Positions 42,214 through 52,046 are shown, counted from the stretch's first letter. The stretch: 64,000 nt of DNA from an uncultured Bacteroidales bacterium (GCA_947072905.1 CAMTKF010000007.1:1-64000), one strand, 5' to 3'. The notes: a model not told the origin generated them from the letters alone. Numbers and translations: made by a program.

Positions 42214-42286
42214 ATTTTGTTTAATAAGCTCTTAAGGCATATTTATGGCAAATTTAAGCAATTTTTCTCAAATAGTAAAATAAGAA

Positions 42287-43756
42287 TCAGAACTGAAAGT
42301 AGATGAACGGCATCACATCAGAGCTGCGCAGCTCCACGACGCACTGTATGGTGATCAGAAACAGCAGCAGTTTCACTATCCAGGGGGTGCGTACAAACCA
42401 CATCGCGGCCCTGTTCCAGAAACTGGCCGGCAGACAGTGCGATATTACTATAAGGGCCATCAGTATCAGCCACAGCGTGCGGGCTGCTGCAAATGGCACC
42501 GCATAAGCTATGTCGAAATCGGTAAACACGCGCCCTATTATAGTAATTGCCGCCGAGGCGCTGTCGGCTCTGAAAAACACCCACAGCGCGGCCACAAAGC
42601 TCATTGTAACCAACCAGCACAGAGCCTTTACCGGCCATGAATTGCCCAGACGGTCCATATATGGCTTGCCGGCCTTATGCACCGCAAGACCTGCGCCGTG
42701 CATCGCTCCCCAGAATACAAACCGCCAGGCCGCCCCGTGCCACAGGCCGCCTATGAGCATGGTGGCGAAGTTGTTGACGTATGTGCGGGCAGTGCCGCGG
42801 CGGTTGCCTCCGAGCGGAATGTAAACGTAGTCCCTTAGCCACATCGACAGCGATATATGCCAGCGGCGCCAAAAGTCGGTAAGATTTTGCGATTTATACG
42901 GAAAGTTGAAATTTCGGGCAAGTCTGAATCCCATTATCAGGGCTATGCCTATGGCCATGTCTGAATAACCCGAGAAGTCGCAGTAAATCTGCATAGTATA
43001 GCCTATTATGCCCATCAGGGTCTCGAACCCTGAATAAGCTCCCGGGCTGTCGAATATAAGATCGTTGTACTGAGCTATGTAGTCGGCGATTATGGCTTTT
43101 TTTATTACTCCGAGCATTATCATCCACAGTCCCACCCATATCTCGCGACGCGTGGCATGGTGCGGTTTTTCGAGCTGTGGCAGGAAATAGTCGGCCCTTA
43201 CAATGGGGCCGGCAACCAATGCCGGAAAAAATGATAGGAAAAACGCATACTCGAGCCAGGTGGATGTAGGCGCCACCCTACCCTTGTACACATCTATTAT
43301 ATAGGATATTGACTGGAATGTATAGAACGATATGCCTACCGGAAGTATGAGGTCGAGCGGCTGAAAATTGCCGGCCACCATGGCGTTGATATTCCACAGA
43401 AAGAAGTTGGCATACTTGAAGTATCCGAGTATGCCGAGCGATGTAGCCAGCGATATGCCTGCACACAGCCGCCGGGCACCGCGCGTATGCAGCCGCACCA
43501 GCAGCCTCGACAAGCCCCAGTCTACAAGCGAGGTCATCAACAGCAGCAGTACAAACAATCCGCTGGATTTGTAATAGAAGTACAGGCTGAAGGCCACCAC
43601 AAAAGCCAGCATCTGCAGACGACGCCCCCTGAGCATCGCATATACGGGCAGAAACACCATGAACAGCGCCCAGAACGTGCCCGATGAAAACAACATCGGT
43701 TCGCCCGGCGAGTACGACAGGTGATGACCTATATTATGCAGAAACTCAGTAAGCAT
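42287..43756 (-). CDS. MBOAT-family O-acyltransferase (AlgI-like)
   Basis: The 489-residue protein has about 11 membrane helices and the MBOAT core: SFYTFQSISYIIDVYKG, YCDFSGYSDMAIGIALIMGF, NLTDFWRRWHISLSMWLRDYVYIPLGGNR and GGLWHGAAWRFVFWGAMHG, with the catalytic His in the last. These proteins pass acyl groups across the membrane to a periplasmic partner that acylates polysaccharides. The SGNH protein encoded 15 bp upstream is the natural partner. The glycan acylated is unknown. Confidence 0.92.
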   Translation of the reverse strand: MLTEFLHNIGHHLSYSPGEPMLFSSGTFWALFMVFLPVYAMLRGRRLQMLAFVVAFSLYFYYKSSGLFVLLLLMTSLVDWGLSRLLVRLHTRGARRLCAGISLATSLGILGYFKYANFFLWNINAMVAGNFQPLDLILPVGISFYTFQSISYIIDVYKGRVAPTSTWLEYAFFLSFFPALVAGPIVRADYFLPQLEKPHHATRREIWVGLWMIMLGVIKKAIIADYIAQYNDLIFDSPGAYSGFETLMGIIGYTMQIYCDFSGYSDMAIGIALIMGFRLARNFNFPYKSQNLTDFWRRWHISLSMWLRDYVYIPLGGNRRGTARTYVNNFATMLIGGLWHGAAWRFVFWGAMHGAGLAVHKAGKPYMDRLGNSWPVKALCWLVTMSFVAALWVFFRADSASAAITIIGRVFTDFDIAYAVPFAAARTLWLILMALIVISHCLPASFWNRAAMWFVRTPWIVKLLLFLITIQCVVELRSSDVMPFIYFQF

Positions 43757-43771
43757 ATATGATGAATATGG

Positions 43772-44587
43772 TTATTGCTCTCCGGGCTGATGTACAAATA
43801 CCCTGTGCGCTTTGTCGCTTTTCTTGGCGGGGATTTCGAGCCTTATGGGATGGGCGCAGTCGGTTGCCATCCACCTCACCACCGAGTCCATCCATTGCGC
43901 GGCCGACTCGCGGGTAGGATGAGCGCCATCCTTGCCGCGGCTGAAGGTCATGCCGTTGCTCATGAAAAACGCACCCGGCGCGGTGTTGGCCGATATAAGT
44001 TCATTTATGCCGGTGTCGGGTTTCCAATTGGGCGGGCCTATCCATACGTAGGGTATATCGCCTATCTCGCTTACGATGGTCTTTACGTGCTTGTCGCGCT
44101 TGGCGGCTATATCCTTCACAAACAATTCGTTTGCTCCAAGACAGATAAACAGATAGTCGGGATTGAGCCGCTGAATATAGCTCTTGAGCTTGCCCGATTT
44201 ACCCCATATTTCTGATGTAGAGCTGTACCAGATCACGGCATACAGCTTATGGCCGTTGTGGCGGGCGTATGCGGCCAGTCGCGGATAAAGACCGTCGAGC
44301 ATAGAGTCGCCAATAAACAGAATGGTCTTTGAGGCGGTATCTACAGGAACAACCATACGTGCTGAATCCTGCGGCAATACGCTGTCGTTTAGCATAGCTC
44401 CGGCATGAATCTCGGGCGCGGCCGGAAGCTTACCTTCATCAGCGGTTTTTGAAAACGCAGCCACTATACCCGAATCCTTCAGCTCATAGCCAAATAGAGA
44501 CACGGGGCTGTGGACCGAAACCGCCACCACCGCAGCAAAGGCTACGGCAAGCAGTGTCCAAAGCGGCAGGTAATTTTTCCATTTCAT
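43772..44587 (-). CDS. SGNH/GDSL-family hydrolase, MBOAT partner
   Basis: The 271-residue protein has one N-terminal membrane anchor (LPLWTLLAVAFAAVVAVSV) and an exported SGNH domain: block I FIGDSMLDGLYPRL with the nucleophilic Ser, block III CLGANELF and block V DGAHPTRESAAQW with Asp and His. Together with the MBOAT protein it probably forms an O-acetyl transfer pair in the periplasm, as in alginate or cellulose acetylation. Its stop lies 15 bp before the MBOAT start and its start overlaps the Rieske-like gene (ATGA). Confidence 0.82.
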   Translation of the reverse strand: MKWKNYLPLWTLLAVAFAAVVAVSVHSPVSLFGYELKDSGIVAAFSKTADEGKLPAAPEIHAGAMLNDSVLPQDSARMVVPVDTASKTILFIGDSMLDGLYPRLAAYARHNGHKLYAVIWYSSTSEIWGKSGKLKSYIQRLNPDYLFICLGANELFVKDIAAKRDKHVKTIVSEIGDIPYVWIGPPNWKPDTGINELISANTAPGAFFMSNGMTFSRGKDGAHPTRESAAQWMDSVVRWMATDCAHPIRLEIPAKKSDKAHRVFVHQPGEQ

Positions 44588-45096
44588 AGGCTAACCACCA
44601 TGTATTCGCCCGAACGACCCGGCCCCACATGGTAAACCTGCAGGCTGAATCCGTCTTCGGCCGCCGGACCCGATATGGGATGGCCCGGACTTTCAAAAAT
44701 GTAATAGCGGCTGTGACACTTTGGACACTCGGCCTCATTGTTCTCATTGACAAACACCCTTACGTCTGAGCGGCATTCTACAGGACATGCCAGGTCGTAG
44801 GCCACGGGCTGTGCCGTATAGGTGGTGCAAAGCAGTATGCCGCCAAGGCCGGTGCTCGACATAGCCGTGTAGGGGAATCCGGCGGGCAACTTTTCCTGCA
44901 ATATGAAGCGTTTGTGCTGTCCGGCACCGCTCACGCCGTAGAAGTTCCAGTCGCCTACGGTGAGGAATGTTACATTGACGTATGCCACATGCAGGCGGTG
45001 ACTGTCTATATGGTGACAAGAATAAGACGCCATGGCAAGTGTTATAAAAACAGATGCCACGGCGAATAGTCGTATTAAAGGAGAGAAGAATTTCAT
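44584..45096 (-). CDS. Rieske-like lipoprotein with four-cysteine ligand pattern
   Basis: The 170-residue protein starts with a lipoprotein-like signal (ITLAMASYSC, Cys about residue 27). The C-terminal half resembles a Rieske domain but its ligand blocks differ: DLACPVECRSDV in place of C-x-H, and CPKCHSRYYIFESPGHPISGPA in place of C-x2-H followed by the usual G-x-GPA. Four Cys in two pairs could hold zinc or a rubredoxin-like iron instead of a 2Fe-2S centre. It is co-transcribed with the SGNH and MBOAT genes, which may point to an envelope redox role. Function is unknown. Confidence 0.65.
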   Translation of the reverse strand: MKFFSPLIRLFAVASVFITLAMASYSCHHIDSHRLHVAYVNVTFLTVGDWNFYGVSGAGQHKRFILQEKLPAGFPYTAMSSTGLGGILLCTTYTAQPVAYDLACPVECRSDVRVFVNENNEAECPKCHSRYYIFESPGHPISGPAAEDGFSLQVYHVGPGRSGEYMVVSL

Positions 45097-45114
45097 AAGT
45101 AAGTAATTACTTAA

Positions 45115-45528
45115 TTATAAAAGTCGTCCCATCAGGCCGCCAAACTGATCAACAGCCTTCTGCAGGGAACCGCCAACCATAGACTTGAGGAAGGGCGGAA
45201 TGTCTACATCCATAGCTGCGGTAAGTTCTGTGGAGTCGGCCGACAGAGCATTCAGGTTGATGAGCAGATCCATCTTGGCCGGGGCATTCACGGCAGTAAA
45301 TACCACACGCTCGGGGCTGCGCTCGGTGATTTTGAGCGTGATGTTGCCCACCTGCTGTGTCTTGAGGATTATAGAATCCTGAGTCAGCTCCACATCCCCG
45401 ATTTTGGCACGCTCGTCGGCAGGCACCTTGTCGATTACTGCCTGAAGGCGTGTGAGGTCAGAGAACTTGTCGAGTATAGTATCAACGGCTGAGTTGATTA
45501 CAACCGGCTTTGAAGTGAATGTCACCAT
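45115..45528 (-). CDS. SRPBCC-fold small protein
   Basis: The 137-residue protein has the feel of the polyketide cyclase / SRPBCC superfamily: a start-type strand MVTFTSKPVVINSAVDTILDKFSDLTRLQAVI, a middle strand pair ITLKITERSPERVVFTA and a long C-terminal helix PPFLKSMVGGSLQKAVDQFGGLMG. Such folds bind hydrophobic ligands or lipids. It follows pyrE by 2 bp, and this pyrE-SRPBCC pairing appears to be shared in Bacteroidetes from memory. No catalytic residues can be named. Confidence 0.65.
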   Translation of the reverse strand: MVTFTSKPVVINSAVDTILDKFSDLTRLQAVIDKVPADERAKIGDVELTQDSIILKTQQVGNITLKITERSPERVVFTAVNAPAKMDLLINLNALSADSTELTAAMDVDIPPFLKSMVGGSLQKAVDQFGGLMGRLL

Positions 45529-45530
45529 TA

Positions 45531-46178
45531 TTATTCAGAGATTTTACCTTTAGCCCAGTTAGCGGGGTCGCGACGCCATTCCTGCAGGGTCTTGACATCC
45601 GATTCCTGGATATAGTTTGTATCGAGAGCGGCTTCGATCATAGCGTTGTAGTTGCTCAGAGCCACGAGTTTAACGCCGGCTGCGCGGAAGTTTTCTTCTG
45701 CGATGGGGAAACCGTATGTAAAGAGCGAAACCATACCGAGCACCTCGCCGCCGGCTGCGCGTACGGCTTCAACTGCCTTGAGTGATGATTTGCCGGTAGA
45801 GATGAGGTCTTCGATCACCACTACCTTCTGACCGGGTTTGAGATTGCCCTCGATCATGTTTTCCAGACCGTGATCTTTGGGAGTGGAACGGATATATACG
45901 TAGGGCAGACCGAGCTCATCGGCAACAAGTGCGCCCTGTGCGATAGCTCCTGTAGCTACACCGGCTACAACTTCAACATCGCTGAACTGCTCAAGTATCA
46001 CACGTGAAAGTTCAATCTTGATGAACGAGCGGATATCAGGATATGAAAGAGCTTTTCTATGATCGGTATAGATGGGAGAGCTCCAACCTGACGCCCATGT
46101 GAAGGGATTATCGACCTGAAGAATTATAGAACTGATTTTCAAAAGCTTTTCTGCCAACAGACGTTCAACCTTTTTCAT
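45531..46178 (-). CDS. pyrE: Orotate phosphoribosyltransferase PyrE
   Basis: The 215-residue protein starts at MKKVERLLAEKLL (46178); the longer frame adds only leader sequence. It carries TWASGWSSPIYTDHRKALSYPD (substrate loop) and the PRPP-binding motif VVVIEDLISTGKSSLKAV. PyrE joins orotate to PRPP in UMP synthesis. The promoter element TAACTTTG lies about 30 bp upstream. The SRPBCC gene follows with a 2-bp gap. Confidence 0.96.
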   Translation of the reverse strand: MKKVERLLAEKLLKISSIILQVDNPFTWASGWSSPIYTDHRKALSYPDIRSFIKIELSRVILEQFSDVEVVAGVATGAIAQGALVADELGLPYVYIRSTPKDHGLENMIEGNLKPGQKVVVIEDLISTGKSSLKAVEAVRAAGGEVLGMVSLFTYGFPIAEENFRAAGVKLVALSNYNAMIEAALDTNYIQESDVKTLQEWRRDPANWAKGKISE

Positions 46179-46205
46179 TTTAATTGGTATTATATAAAGT
46201 TTGTG

Positions 46206-46213
46206 CAAAGTTA
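46206..46213 (-). promoter_or_regulatory. -7 promoter element of pyrE
   Basis: On the minus strand TAACTTTG fits the Bacteroidota TAnnTTTG consensus and lies 28 bp upstream of the pyrE ATG. Confidence 0.55.
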
Positions 46214-46234
46214 CGAAAAATCAGCGAATAAAAC

Positions 46235-46272
46235 AGCATGTGCCCCGGAAAATAAGCTCCGGGGCACATGCT
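46235..46272 (-). terminator. Strong hairpin terminator of the efflux operon
   Basis: AGCATGTGCCCCGGA and TCCGGGGCACATGCT form a perfect 15-bp stem with an 8-nt loop, followed on the minus strand by GTTTTATT. It closes the tolC-acrA-acrB unit just ahead of the pyrE promoter. Confidence 0.85.
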
Positions 46273-46290
46273 TTTATCGTGATATGCTCT

Positions 46291-49200
46291 TCATATTGTG
46301 TCTGAATCGGCCGAGTCTTTTGACAGCCCCTTGGCCGAATGGAAGAAGTTGTTGATGTACTTCTCGCCGAACCGCTGCAAAAGTTCCCAGAAATTCGGTA
46401 CGAAAAGTGTTCCCACCACCGCATTGATGGCCATACCGAATACCACCGCCGTACCGAGCGATATGCGCGAGCCTGCACCTGCACCGGTGGCAAACAGCAT
46501 GGGCATCACACCTAATACAAATGCGAGCGCGGTCATCATGATGGGGCGGAAACGTATGCGGCCGGCGTCGAGGGCGGCCTGACGTATGGTCTCTCCGGCC
46601 TTGCGGTAGTCCATGGCATACTCAACTATGAGGATGGCGTTCTTGGCCGACAGTCCCAGCAGCAACACTATGCCTATCTGGGTGTAGATCGAAATGCTCT
46701 GACCCATGAAGATACATCCTGCTATGGTGCCGAGTATGGCCGTAGGCATGGCTATGATAACGGCCACCGGGTCGGTAAGGCTCTCGTACTGGGCCGCGAG
46801 TACCAGCAGTGTGACTACAATGGCCAGAATGAGAACGAAGGTGATGGTGGTGCCCGACTGCGTTTCCTGATAAGCCTCGCCGGTCCAGGCGTAGCCATAG
46901 TTCTCGCCTACAGCCTTTTCCACTATCTCTTCCATAGCCTTAATGCCCGATGCCGAGCTTACGCCCTTGGCCGGAGTGGCTGTCACCGAGGCTGTGTTGT
47001 ACATATTGTAGCGCGATACGGTCGACGCGCCGAACGATGGCTCTACCGAGGCGAATGCCGAGAATGGCACCATCTCGCCCGAGCTGTTGCGTACGCTCAG
47101 ATTGAGCACATCGCCCACACGGCTGCGGGCATCACCCTCGGCGGCGACAGTCACCTGGAACACACGGCCGAATTCAACGAAATCGTTCACGTATGATCCA
47201 CCCATGAATGCCGACAGCGTGGAGTAGATGTCTTCAAGTGTAAGGTTGTACATCTTGGCACGGTCGCGGTCAATCTTGATTGAATACTGCGGCACGGTAC
47301 CCTCAAAGAGTGTGGTCACCGAAGCAATGCGCGGATCGTCGGCAGCCTGCCGCTGTATTTCCTCCACGGCATCCTTGAGCTGTGCCGAGCCGAGCGCGTT
47401 GATGTCGAGAAGCTGCATCTCAAGGCCTGAGGTCATGCCAAGGCCGGGGATGGCCGGCGGGTTGAGCGAGAATATTATCGGCTCCTGCATCGAATCGCCT
47501 ATCTCGTTGGCTTTGGCTATGATAGCGTCGATACTCTCATCCTTGGACTTGCGCTCGTTCCAAGGCTCAAGCATCACAAACAGCGAGCCCATGTTGGAAC
47601 TCGATCCGCCACCCATGAACGACATACCGCTCACGGCCATAACATCCTTGACACCGGGCACCTGACGCAGACGGGTGGCAAAGTCGTTGACCACCTTGTC
47701 TGTACGGTCGAGCGAGGCCCCTGTAGGCAGCTGCACCGACGACATGAAATAGCCCATGTCTTCAGACGGTACGTATGATGTGGGCCATTTGAGGAATCCC
47801 CAGAAGGCAAGACCTGTGAGCAGGAAGTATGCCACAATGGCAACTACAGGCCGCTTGAGGAATGTGCCCACTATCTTCATATACGTATTGAGAGTGGCAC
47901 CGAATGCCTTGTTCCACCATCGGTAGATAAAGAATGTGGATTCCTTCTTGGGCTTGAGGAACAATGCGCACATGGCAGGGGTGAACGTAAGCGCGTTAAA
48001 TCCCGAGAATGCGGTAGATACGGCTATGGTGAGCGCAAACTGTTTGTATAGCTGGCCGGTGATTCCGCTCACCAGAGCGGTTGGTATGAATACCGACAGC
48101 AGAACGAGCACCTCGCCTACCACAGGACCCTGCAGCTCTATCATAGCTTTCTCGGCAGCCTGACGCGCATTCAGTTTCCCCTCGTCAAGCAATCGCGAGC
48201 AGTCCTCCACCACCACTATCGCATCATCGACCACAATGGCTATCGCCAGCACAAGGCCGAACAGAGTGAGGGTATTGAGCGTGAATCCCATCCATTTCAT
48301 CACGGCCAGCGTGGCTATAAGCGACACCGGGATGGTGAGCATAGGTATGATCACCGCACGCCAGTTCTGCAGGAACAACAGTATGACGAGCATCACCAAT
48401 ATGGTGGTTTCGAGGAATGTGATCAGCAGTTCGTCAATCGACTCGGTGACAAACTCGGTGGTGTCGAGCATTATCTTATAATTGACACCCGGCGGGAAGT
48501 ACTTTGCAAGCTCATTGAGCTTTGCCTCACAGCCTTTTGCCACCTTGAGGGCGTTGGCACCGGGCAGCTGGCTGATACCTATCATTGCTGTTTCCTGTCC
48601 GTTGACGCGGGCAATCTGCGAATAAGAATTAGAGCCGAGGTCAATCCTGGCAATGTCGCTCAGATGCAGCAGACTGCCGTCGTCACCGGTGCGCAATATG
48701 ATGTCACTGAACTGTTTGGGCGACGAAAGGCGGCTCTTGGTGGTGAGCGTATAGGTGAACTCCTCCTTTGAGGATGAAGGACGTGCGCCTACACTGCCGG
48801 CCGATACCTCCATATTCTGCGACTGTATGGATTGTACCACGTCGGCGGGAGTTATACCGCGTTCGCGCATCTTGGCCGGGTCAAGCCATATACGCATGGA
48901 ATATTGCCCTCCGCCAAATGCCTCCACATTGCCCACTCCGTCTACACGCGAGAGCTCGTCGGTAATATTGAGATTTGCATAATTGGTAAGGTACAGGGCA
49001 TCGTAGCGCTGCGGGTCATCGCTTTGCAGCGAGATGAAAAGAATTTCATTTGACGAGCGCGATGATACCGTCACCCCCTGTTGCTTGACAGCGGTGGGGA
49101 GCGTGGGATCGGCCTGGGCCACACGGTTCTGAACCTTTACCATAGCGATATCGAGGTCGGTGCCTTCCTCAAAAGTCACTGTGAGCATGTATGAGCCGTC

Positions 49201-49455
49201 GGAGCCTGATGTAGAACTCATATACATCATACCCTCTACACCGTTTACCTGCTGCTCGATGGGTACGCCTACTGTTTCGGCCACGGTCTCGGCGTCGGCT
49301 CCCGGGTAAGAGGCTATCACCATCACCGTAGGCGGGGTGATATCAGGATATTGTGCCACCGGCAGACTCTTGTATGTGAGTGCGCCGGCCAACACCATAG
49401 CCACGGCTATGACTATGGCGAAGATAGGGCGTTCTATAAAAAATCGTGAGAACAT
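46291..49455 (-). CDS. RND-family efflux transporter permease (AcrB/HAE1 type)
   Basis: The 1054-residue protein is full length for a hydrophobe/amphiphile RND pump, with 12 membrane helices and two large periplasmic loops. Marks include FIERPIFAIVIAVAMVLAGALTY at the start, the proton-relay helix with VVDDAIVVVEDCSR, and GLSAKNAILIVEYAMDYRKAG with RFRPIMMTALAFVLGVMPM. It exports lipophilic compounds such as bile salts or drugs with proton antiport. Its adaptor (9-bp gap) and outer-membrane channel are encoded upstream in the same operon. Substrate range is not deducible. Confidence 0.95.
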   Translation of the reverse strand: MFSRFFIERPIFAIVIAVAMVLAGALTYKSLPVAQYPDITPPTVMVIASYPGADAETVAETVGVPIEQQVNGVEGMMYMSSTSGSDGSYMLTVTFEEGTDLDIAMVKVQNRVAQADPTLPTAVKQQGVTVSSRSSNEILFISLQSDDPQRYDALYLTNYANLNITDELSRVDGVGNVEAFGGGQYSMRIWLDPAKMRERGITPADVVQSIQSQNMEVSAGSVGARPSSSKEEFTYTLTTKSRLSSPKQFSDIILRTGDDGSLLHLSDIARIDLGSNSYSQIARVNGQETAMIGISQLPGANALKVAKGCEAKLNELAKYFPPGVNYKIMLDTTEFVTESIDELLITFLETTILVMLVILLFLQNWRAVIIPMLTIPVSLIATLAVMKWMGFTLNTLTLFGLVLAIAIVVDDAIVVVEDCSRLLDEGKLNARQAAEKAMIELQGPVVGEVLVLLSVFIPTALVSGITGQLYKQFALTIAVSTAFSGFNALTFTPAMCALFLKPKKESTFFIYRWWNKAFGATLNTYMKIVGTFLKRPVVAIVAYFLLTGLAFWGFLKWPTSYVPSEDMGYFMSSVQLPTGASLDRTDKVVNDFATRLRQVPGVKDVMAVSGMSFMGGGSSSNMGSLFVMLEPWNERKSKDESIDAIIAKANEIGDSMQEPIIFSLNPPAIPGLGMTSGLEMQLLDINALGSAQLKDAVEEIQRQAADDPRIASVTTLFEGTVPQYSIKIDRDRAKMYNLTLEDIYSTLSAFMGGSYVNDFVEFGRVFQVTVAAEGDARSRVGDVLNLSVRNSSGEMVPFSAFASVEPSFGASTVSRYNMYNTASVTATPAKGVSSASGIKAMEEIVEKAVGENYGYAWTGEAYQETQSGTTITFVLILAIVVTLLVLAAQYESLTDPVAVIIAMPTAILGTIAGCIFMGQSISIYTQIGIVLLLGLSAKNAILIVEYAMDYRKAGETIRQAALDAGRIRFRPIMMTALAFVLGVMPMLFATGAGAGSRISLGTAVVFGMAINAVVGTLFVPNFWELLQRFGEKYINNFFHSAKGLSKDSADSDTI

Positions 49456-49464
49456 GGCGCGTAT

Positions 49465-50589
49465 TTATTTTTTGTCGGTTGAATATGGTTTCACAGTCAT
49501 GCCGTTGCGAACTTTGAGCATGGCCGAAGTCACGTAGCGGTCGGTAGGTTTCAGCCCCTCGGTAACGACACGCATGGTGTCGCCCGGAGCCAGGTCGCCC
49601 ACCTTGATGGGAGTATAAACCACCTTGTTTGAGTCATTTACCACATAAACATATTTACCGAGCTGGTCGGTGGATATGGATGCATCGTTGATCAGCATGG
49701 CCTGCGGGTCGAGCTTGTAGGGCAGCCGTATGGTGCAGTACATGCCCGGTTTAAGTTCATTGTATTTATTATCGACTTGAGCCTGCAACTCAATGGTACC
49801 GGTTGTGGCATTGACGTTGGGAGCCATGTAGTCGAGCGCACCGGTGTAATCATGCGGCAATTTTTCTGAGAAACTTATGGGAATTGCATTGTAATTGATT
49901 TTATCGCGGTTGTTAGGATTCTCAAACATGCGCAGGAACGAAGCATCCTCTATGGTGAATGTGGCCACGACCACATCATCCTTATACACGGTGGCAAGTA
50001 CCACGGGCGATGATTCACCCATCACATAGTTTCCCTTTGAGAGCTGATTGGTGGTGACATGCCCCGACAGCGGAGCCCTTACCGAGCAATCGTTCACCTT
50101 TTTGCGTGCATCGGCCAGGGCAGCCTCGGCACTTATGATGGCTGCACGGCTCTGATCGCGGGCATTGAGAGCCTGCGACAGCTCCATCTGGCTTACGGCA
50201 TTTTTACTGTAAGCCTTGTTAACAGCCTCGTAGTGCTGTTCGGCGTATGCATTGTCTGACTTGGCTTTTGAAAGATTGGCCAATGCACTGTTAAGCGCAT
50301 TGGTGTATTCAGGATTGTCAATGGTAAACAGCAGCTGCCCCTCTTTCACAAATCCGCCTCCCTCATACAATGGCGCCGACAGTATGCCGTTTACCTTTGC
50401 CACAGCACGTGCCGTGCGGTTGGCGATGAGCTTGCCCGGATAATCCTTGTACAATGTAACAGAATCCACCGCCACACGGCTTACCTCTACGGGCATAGCC
50501 TCCGACGTGTCTTCACTCTTCTCTTTATTCCGGCAAGATGTGGCTAATAGCAGTGCTGCCAGACCTAATGTAATATATTCCAGTTTCAT
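49465..50589 (-). CDS. RND efflux periplasmic adaptor lipoprotein (AcrA type)
   Basis: With the start at MKLEYITLGLAALLLATSC (50589) the protein has 374 residues and a lipobox, so it is anchored to the membrane by lipid. It shows the membrane-fusion-protein domains: lipoyl/barrel-sandwich halves (VAKVNGILSAPLYEGGGFVKEGQLLFTIDN and VRAPLSGHVTTNQLSKGNYV) around an alpha-hairpin, then a beta-barrel and membrane-proximal domain. The 59 residues before it in the open frame fall in the tolC gene. It joins the pump to the TolC-like channel. Confidence 0.93.
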   Translation of the reverse strand: MKLEYITLGLAALLLATSCRNKEKSEDTSEAMPVEVSRVAVDSVTLYKDYPGKLIANRTARAVAKVNGILSAPLYEGGGFVKEGQLLFTIDNPEYTNALNSALANLSKAKSDNAYAEQHYEAVNKAYSKNAVSQMELSQALNARDQSRAAIISAEAALADARKKVNDCSVRAPLSGHVTTNQLSKGNYVMGESSPVVLATVYKDDVVVATFTIEDASFLRMFENPNNRDKINYNAIPISFSEKLPHDYTGALDYMAPNVNATTGTIELQAQVDNKYNELKPGMYCTIRLPYKLDPQAMLINDASISTDQLGKYVYVVNDSNKVVYTPIKVGDLAPGDTMRVVTEGLKPTDRYVTSAMLKVRNGMTVKPYSTDKK

Positions 50590-50602
50590 AGGGATGTGTG
50601 TT

Positions 50603-51976
50603 TTATTTATAATCTGAGAATCCGCCACCGAGGGCTTTGTAAAGTGTAATGAGCGACGACAGGGCATTGCCACGCGCCACCACCGCCGAATTGGCGTAGT
50701 TAAGGAAATTCTGTTCTGCAGTAGCCACGTCGGAATATGGGGCGAGTCCCTGACGGTAAAGATCAAGCTCCAGATTCAGGAATTCGCGTGCGTTATCAAC
50801 CGCCTGATCATATTCATTTATAGTCTTAATATTATTTATATATGAGTTAACGGCATTGTTCACCTCATTGTAGGCGTTCATCACGGTATAGTTGTAATTG
50901 GCCATCTGTACTTCCATTTCATCGCGGGCGGCGGCCACCTTGGCGTTGCGGGCCATACCGTCGAATACGGTCCAGCTGAGAGTTGGAGCTATGGAATAGT
51001 TGAAACCCGACTTGTTGAAGGTATCGTTGAGTTTAGGACCGGCAAATCCTATAGAGCCGTTGATAGACAAAGTGGGCAGGAAGTCCTTCTTGGCTATACC
51101 CACAGCGGCGGCTGCGGCAGCAAGATTCTGCTCGGCGGCAATAATATCGGGGCGACGGCGCAGCAGCTCGCCCGGCATGCCCGTGGCCACTATCTGGCGA
51201 TAGTCGGGCAGCATGCTGTGCGAGTCGAGCAGTGCATTAATTTCTTCGGGATAACGGGCCACGAGCAGAGCCAGCGAGCTCTTGGCAGTGGCGATGGATG
51301 TGCGCAGTGCCGGAATGGTGGCGCGGGTGCTGTGCAGTATGGCCATCGACTGGTCTACCTGCGGCTTGGCTCCCAGTCCGCATTCATATCGGTTGAGCAC
51401 AATGTTGGATATGGAGTCCTGGGCCACGGCATGTTCCTGAGCCACAGCCAGCTCGGCTTCCCACACACGCAGCTGCACATAAGTGCTTGCTATCTCGCCG
51501 GCCATGCTCACCATTGCCCCTACCCATTCGGCTTTTGAGGCCCGATACTTGGCGCGGCTCTGTTTTACGGCCGATGTTATTTTGCCGAAAATATCAATTT
51601 CCCAGCTCATGCTCGCGCCGGCCGACCAGCGGTTGGAATTCACCTGCTGCGCGTGGCTGCGGGTATAACCGGCATCTATGCCTATATTGGGATAATAGGC
51701 CGACTTGGCCACCGTCATCTGACGCGCGGCTGCATCCATGCGCTTGGCGGCCATATCGAGGTCGAAGTTGGCCTGCTCGCCCATACATATAAGCGAGTCG
51801 AGCACAGGATCGTCAAACATCAGCCACCAGCGGTCTTCAGATGGCAAAGGCTGGGTGGCATCGGACGTATAAGTCCAGCTGTCGGGCAAAGGGCGTTCGA
51901 GTGCCATGGGGCTTTTGCCCATGGCAGACAGTACCGGCAGCAATAAAGCAAGAGTTGTAAAAAAGTATCTGACCAT
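50603..51976 (-). CDS. TolC/OprM-type outer-membrane efflux channel (NodT family)
   Basis: The 457-residue protein starts at MVRYFFTTLALLL (51976) with a signal peptide ending near AMG. It shows the paired outer-membrane-efflux repeats: WWLMFDDPVLDSLICMGEQANFDLDMAAKRMDAA near residue 50 and RRPDIIAAEQNLAAAAAAVGIAKKDFLPTLSINGSIG in the middle. These form the trimeric channel through the outer membrane. It is the first gene of the operon; no TetR-type regulator lies next to it, so control is probably elsewhere. Confidence 0.93.
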   Translation of the reverse strand: MVRYFFTTLALLLPVLSAMGKSPMALERPLPDSWTYTSDATQPLPSEDRWWLMFDDPVLDSLICMGEQANFDLDMAAKRMDAAARQMTVAKSAYYPNIGIDAGYTRSHAQQVNSNRWSAGASMSWEIDIFGKITSAVKQSRAKYRASKAEWVGAMVSMAGEIASTYVQLRVWEAELAVAQEHAVAQDSISNIVLNRYECGLGAKPQVDQSMAILHSTRATIPALRTSIATAKSSLALLVARYPEEINALLDSHSMLPDYRQIVATGMPGELLRRRPDIIAAEQNLAAAAAAVGIAKKDFLPTLSINGSIGFAGPKLNDTFNKSGFNYSIAPTLSWTVFDGMARNAKVAAARDEMEVQMANYNYTVMNAYNEVNNAVNSYINNIKTINEYDQAVDNAREFLNLELDLYRQGLAPYSDVATAEQNFLNYANSAVVARGNALSSLITLYKALGGGFSDYK

Positions 51977-52046
51977 AAAAATTGAAACGTGTGTGTTTGG
52001 AATCCGTTCCAATTTTTATAACCGAGAATACGTGTAAAATGTTTTG

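Noticed and set aside
42221-42237. TTTAATAAGCTCTT near the tsaB start, similar to the AGAGCTTGTTTA repeat end
   Set aside because: Too short and diverged, with no partner repeat nearby.
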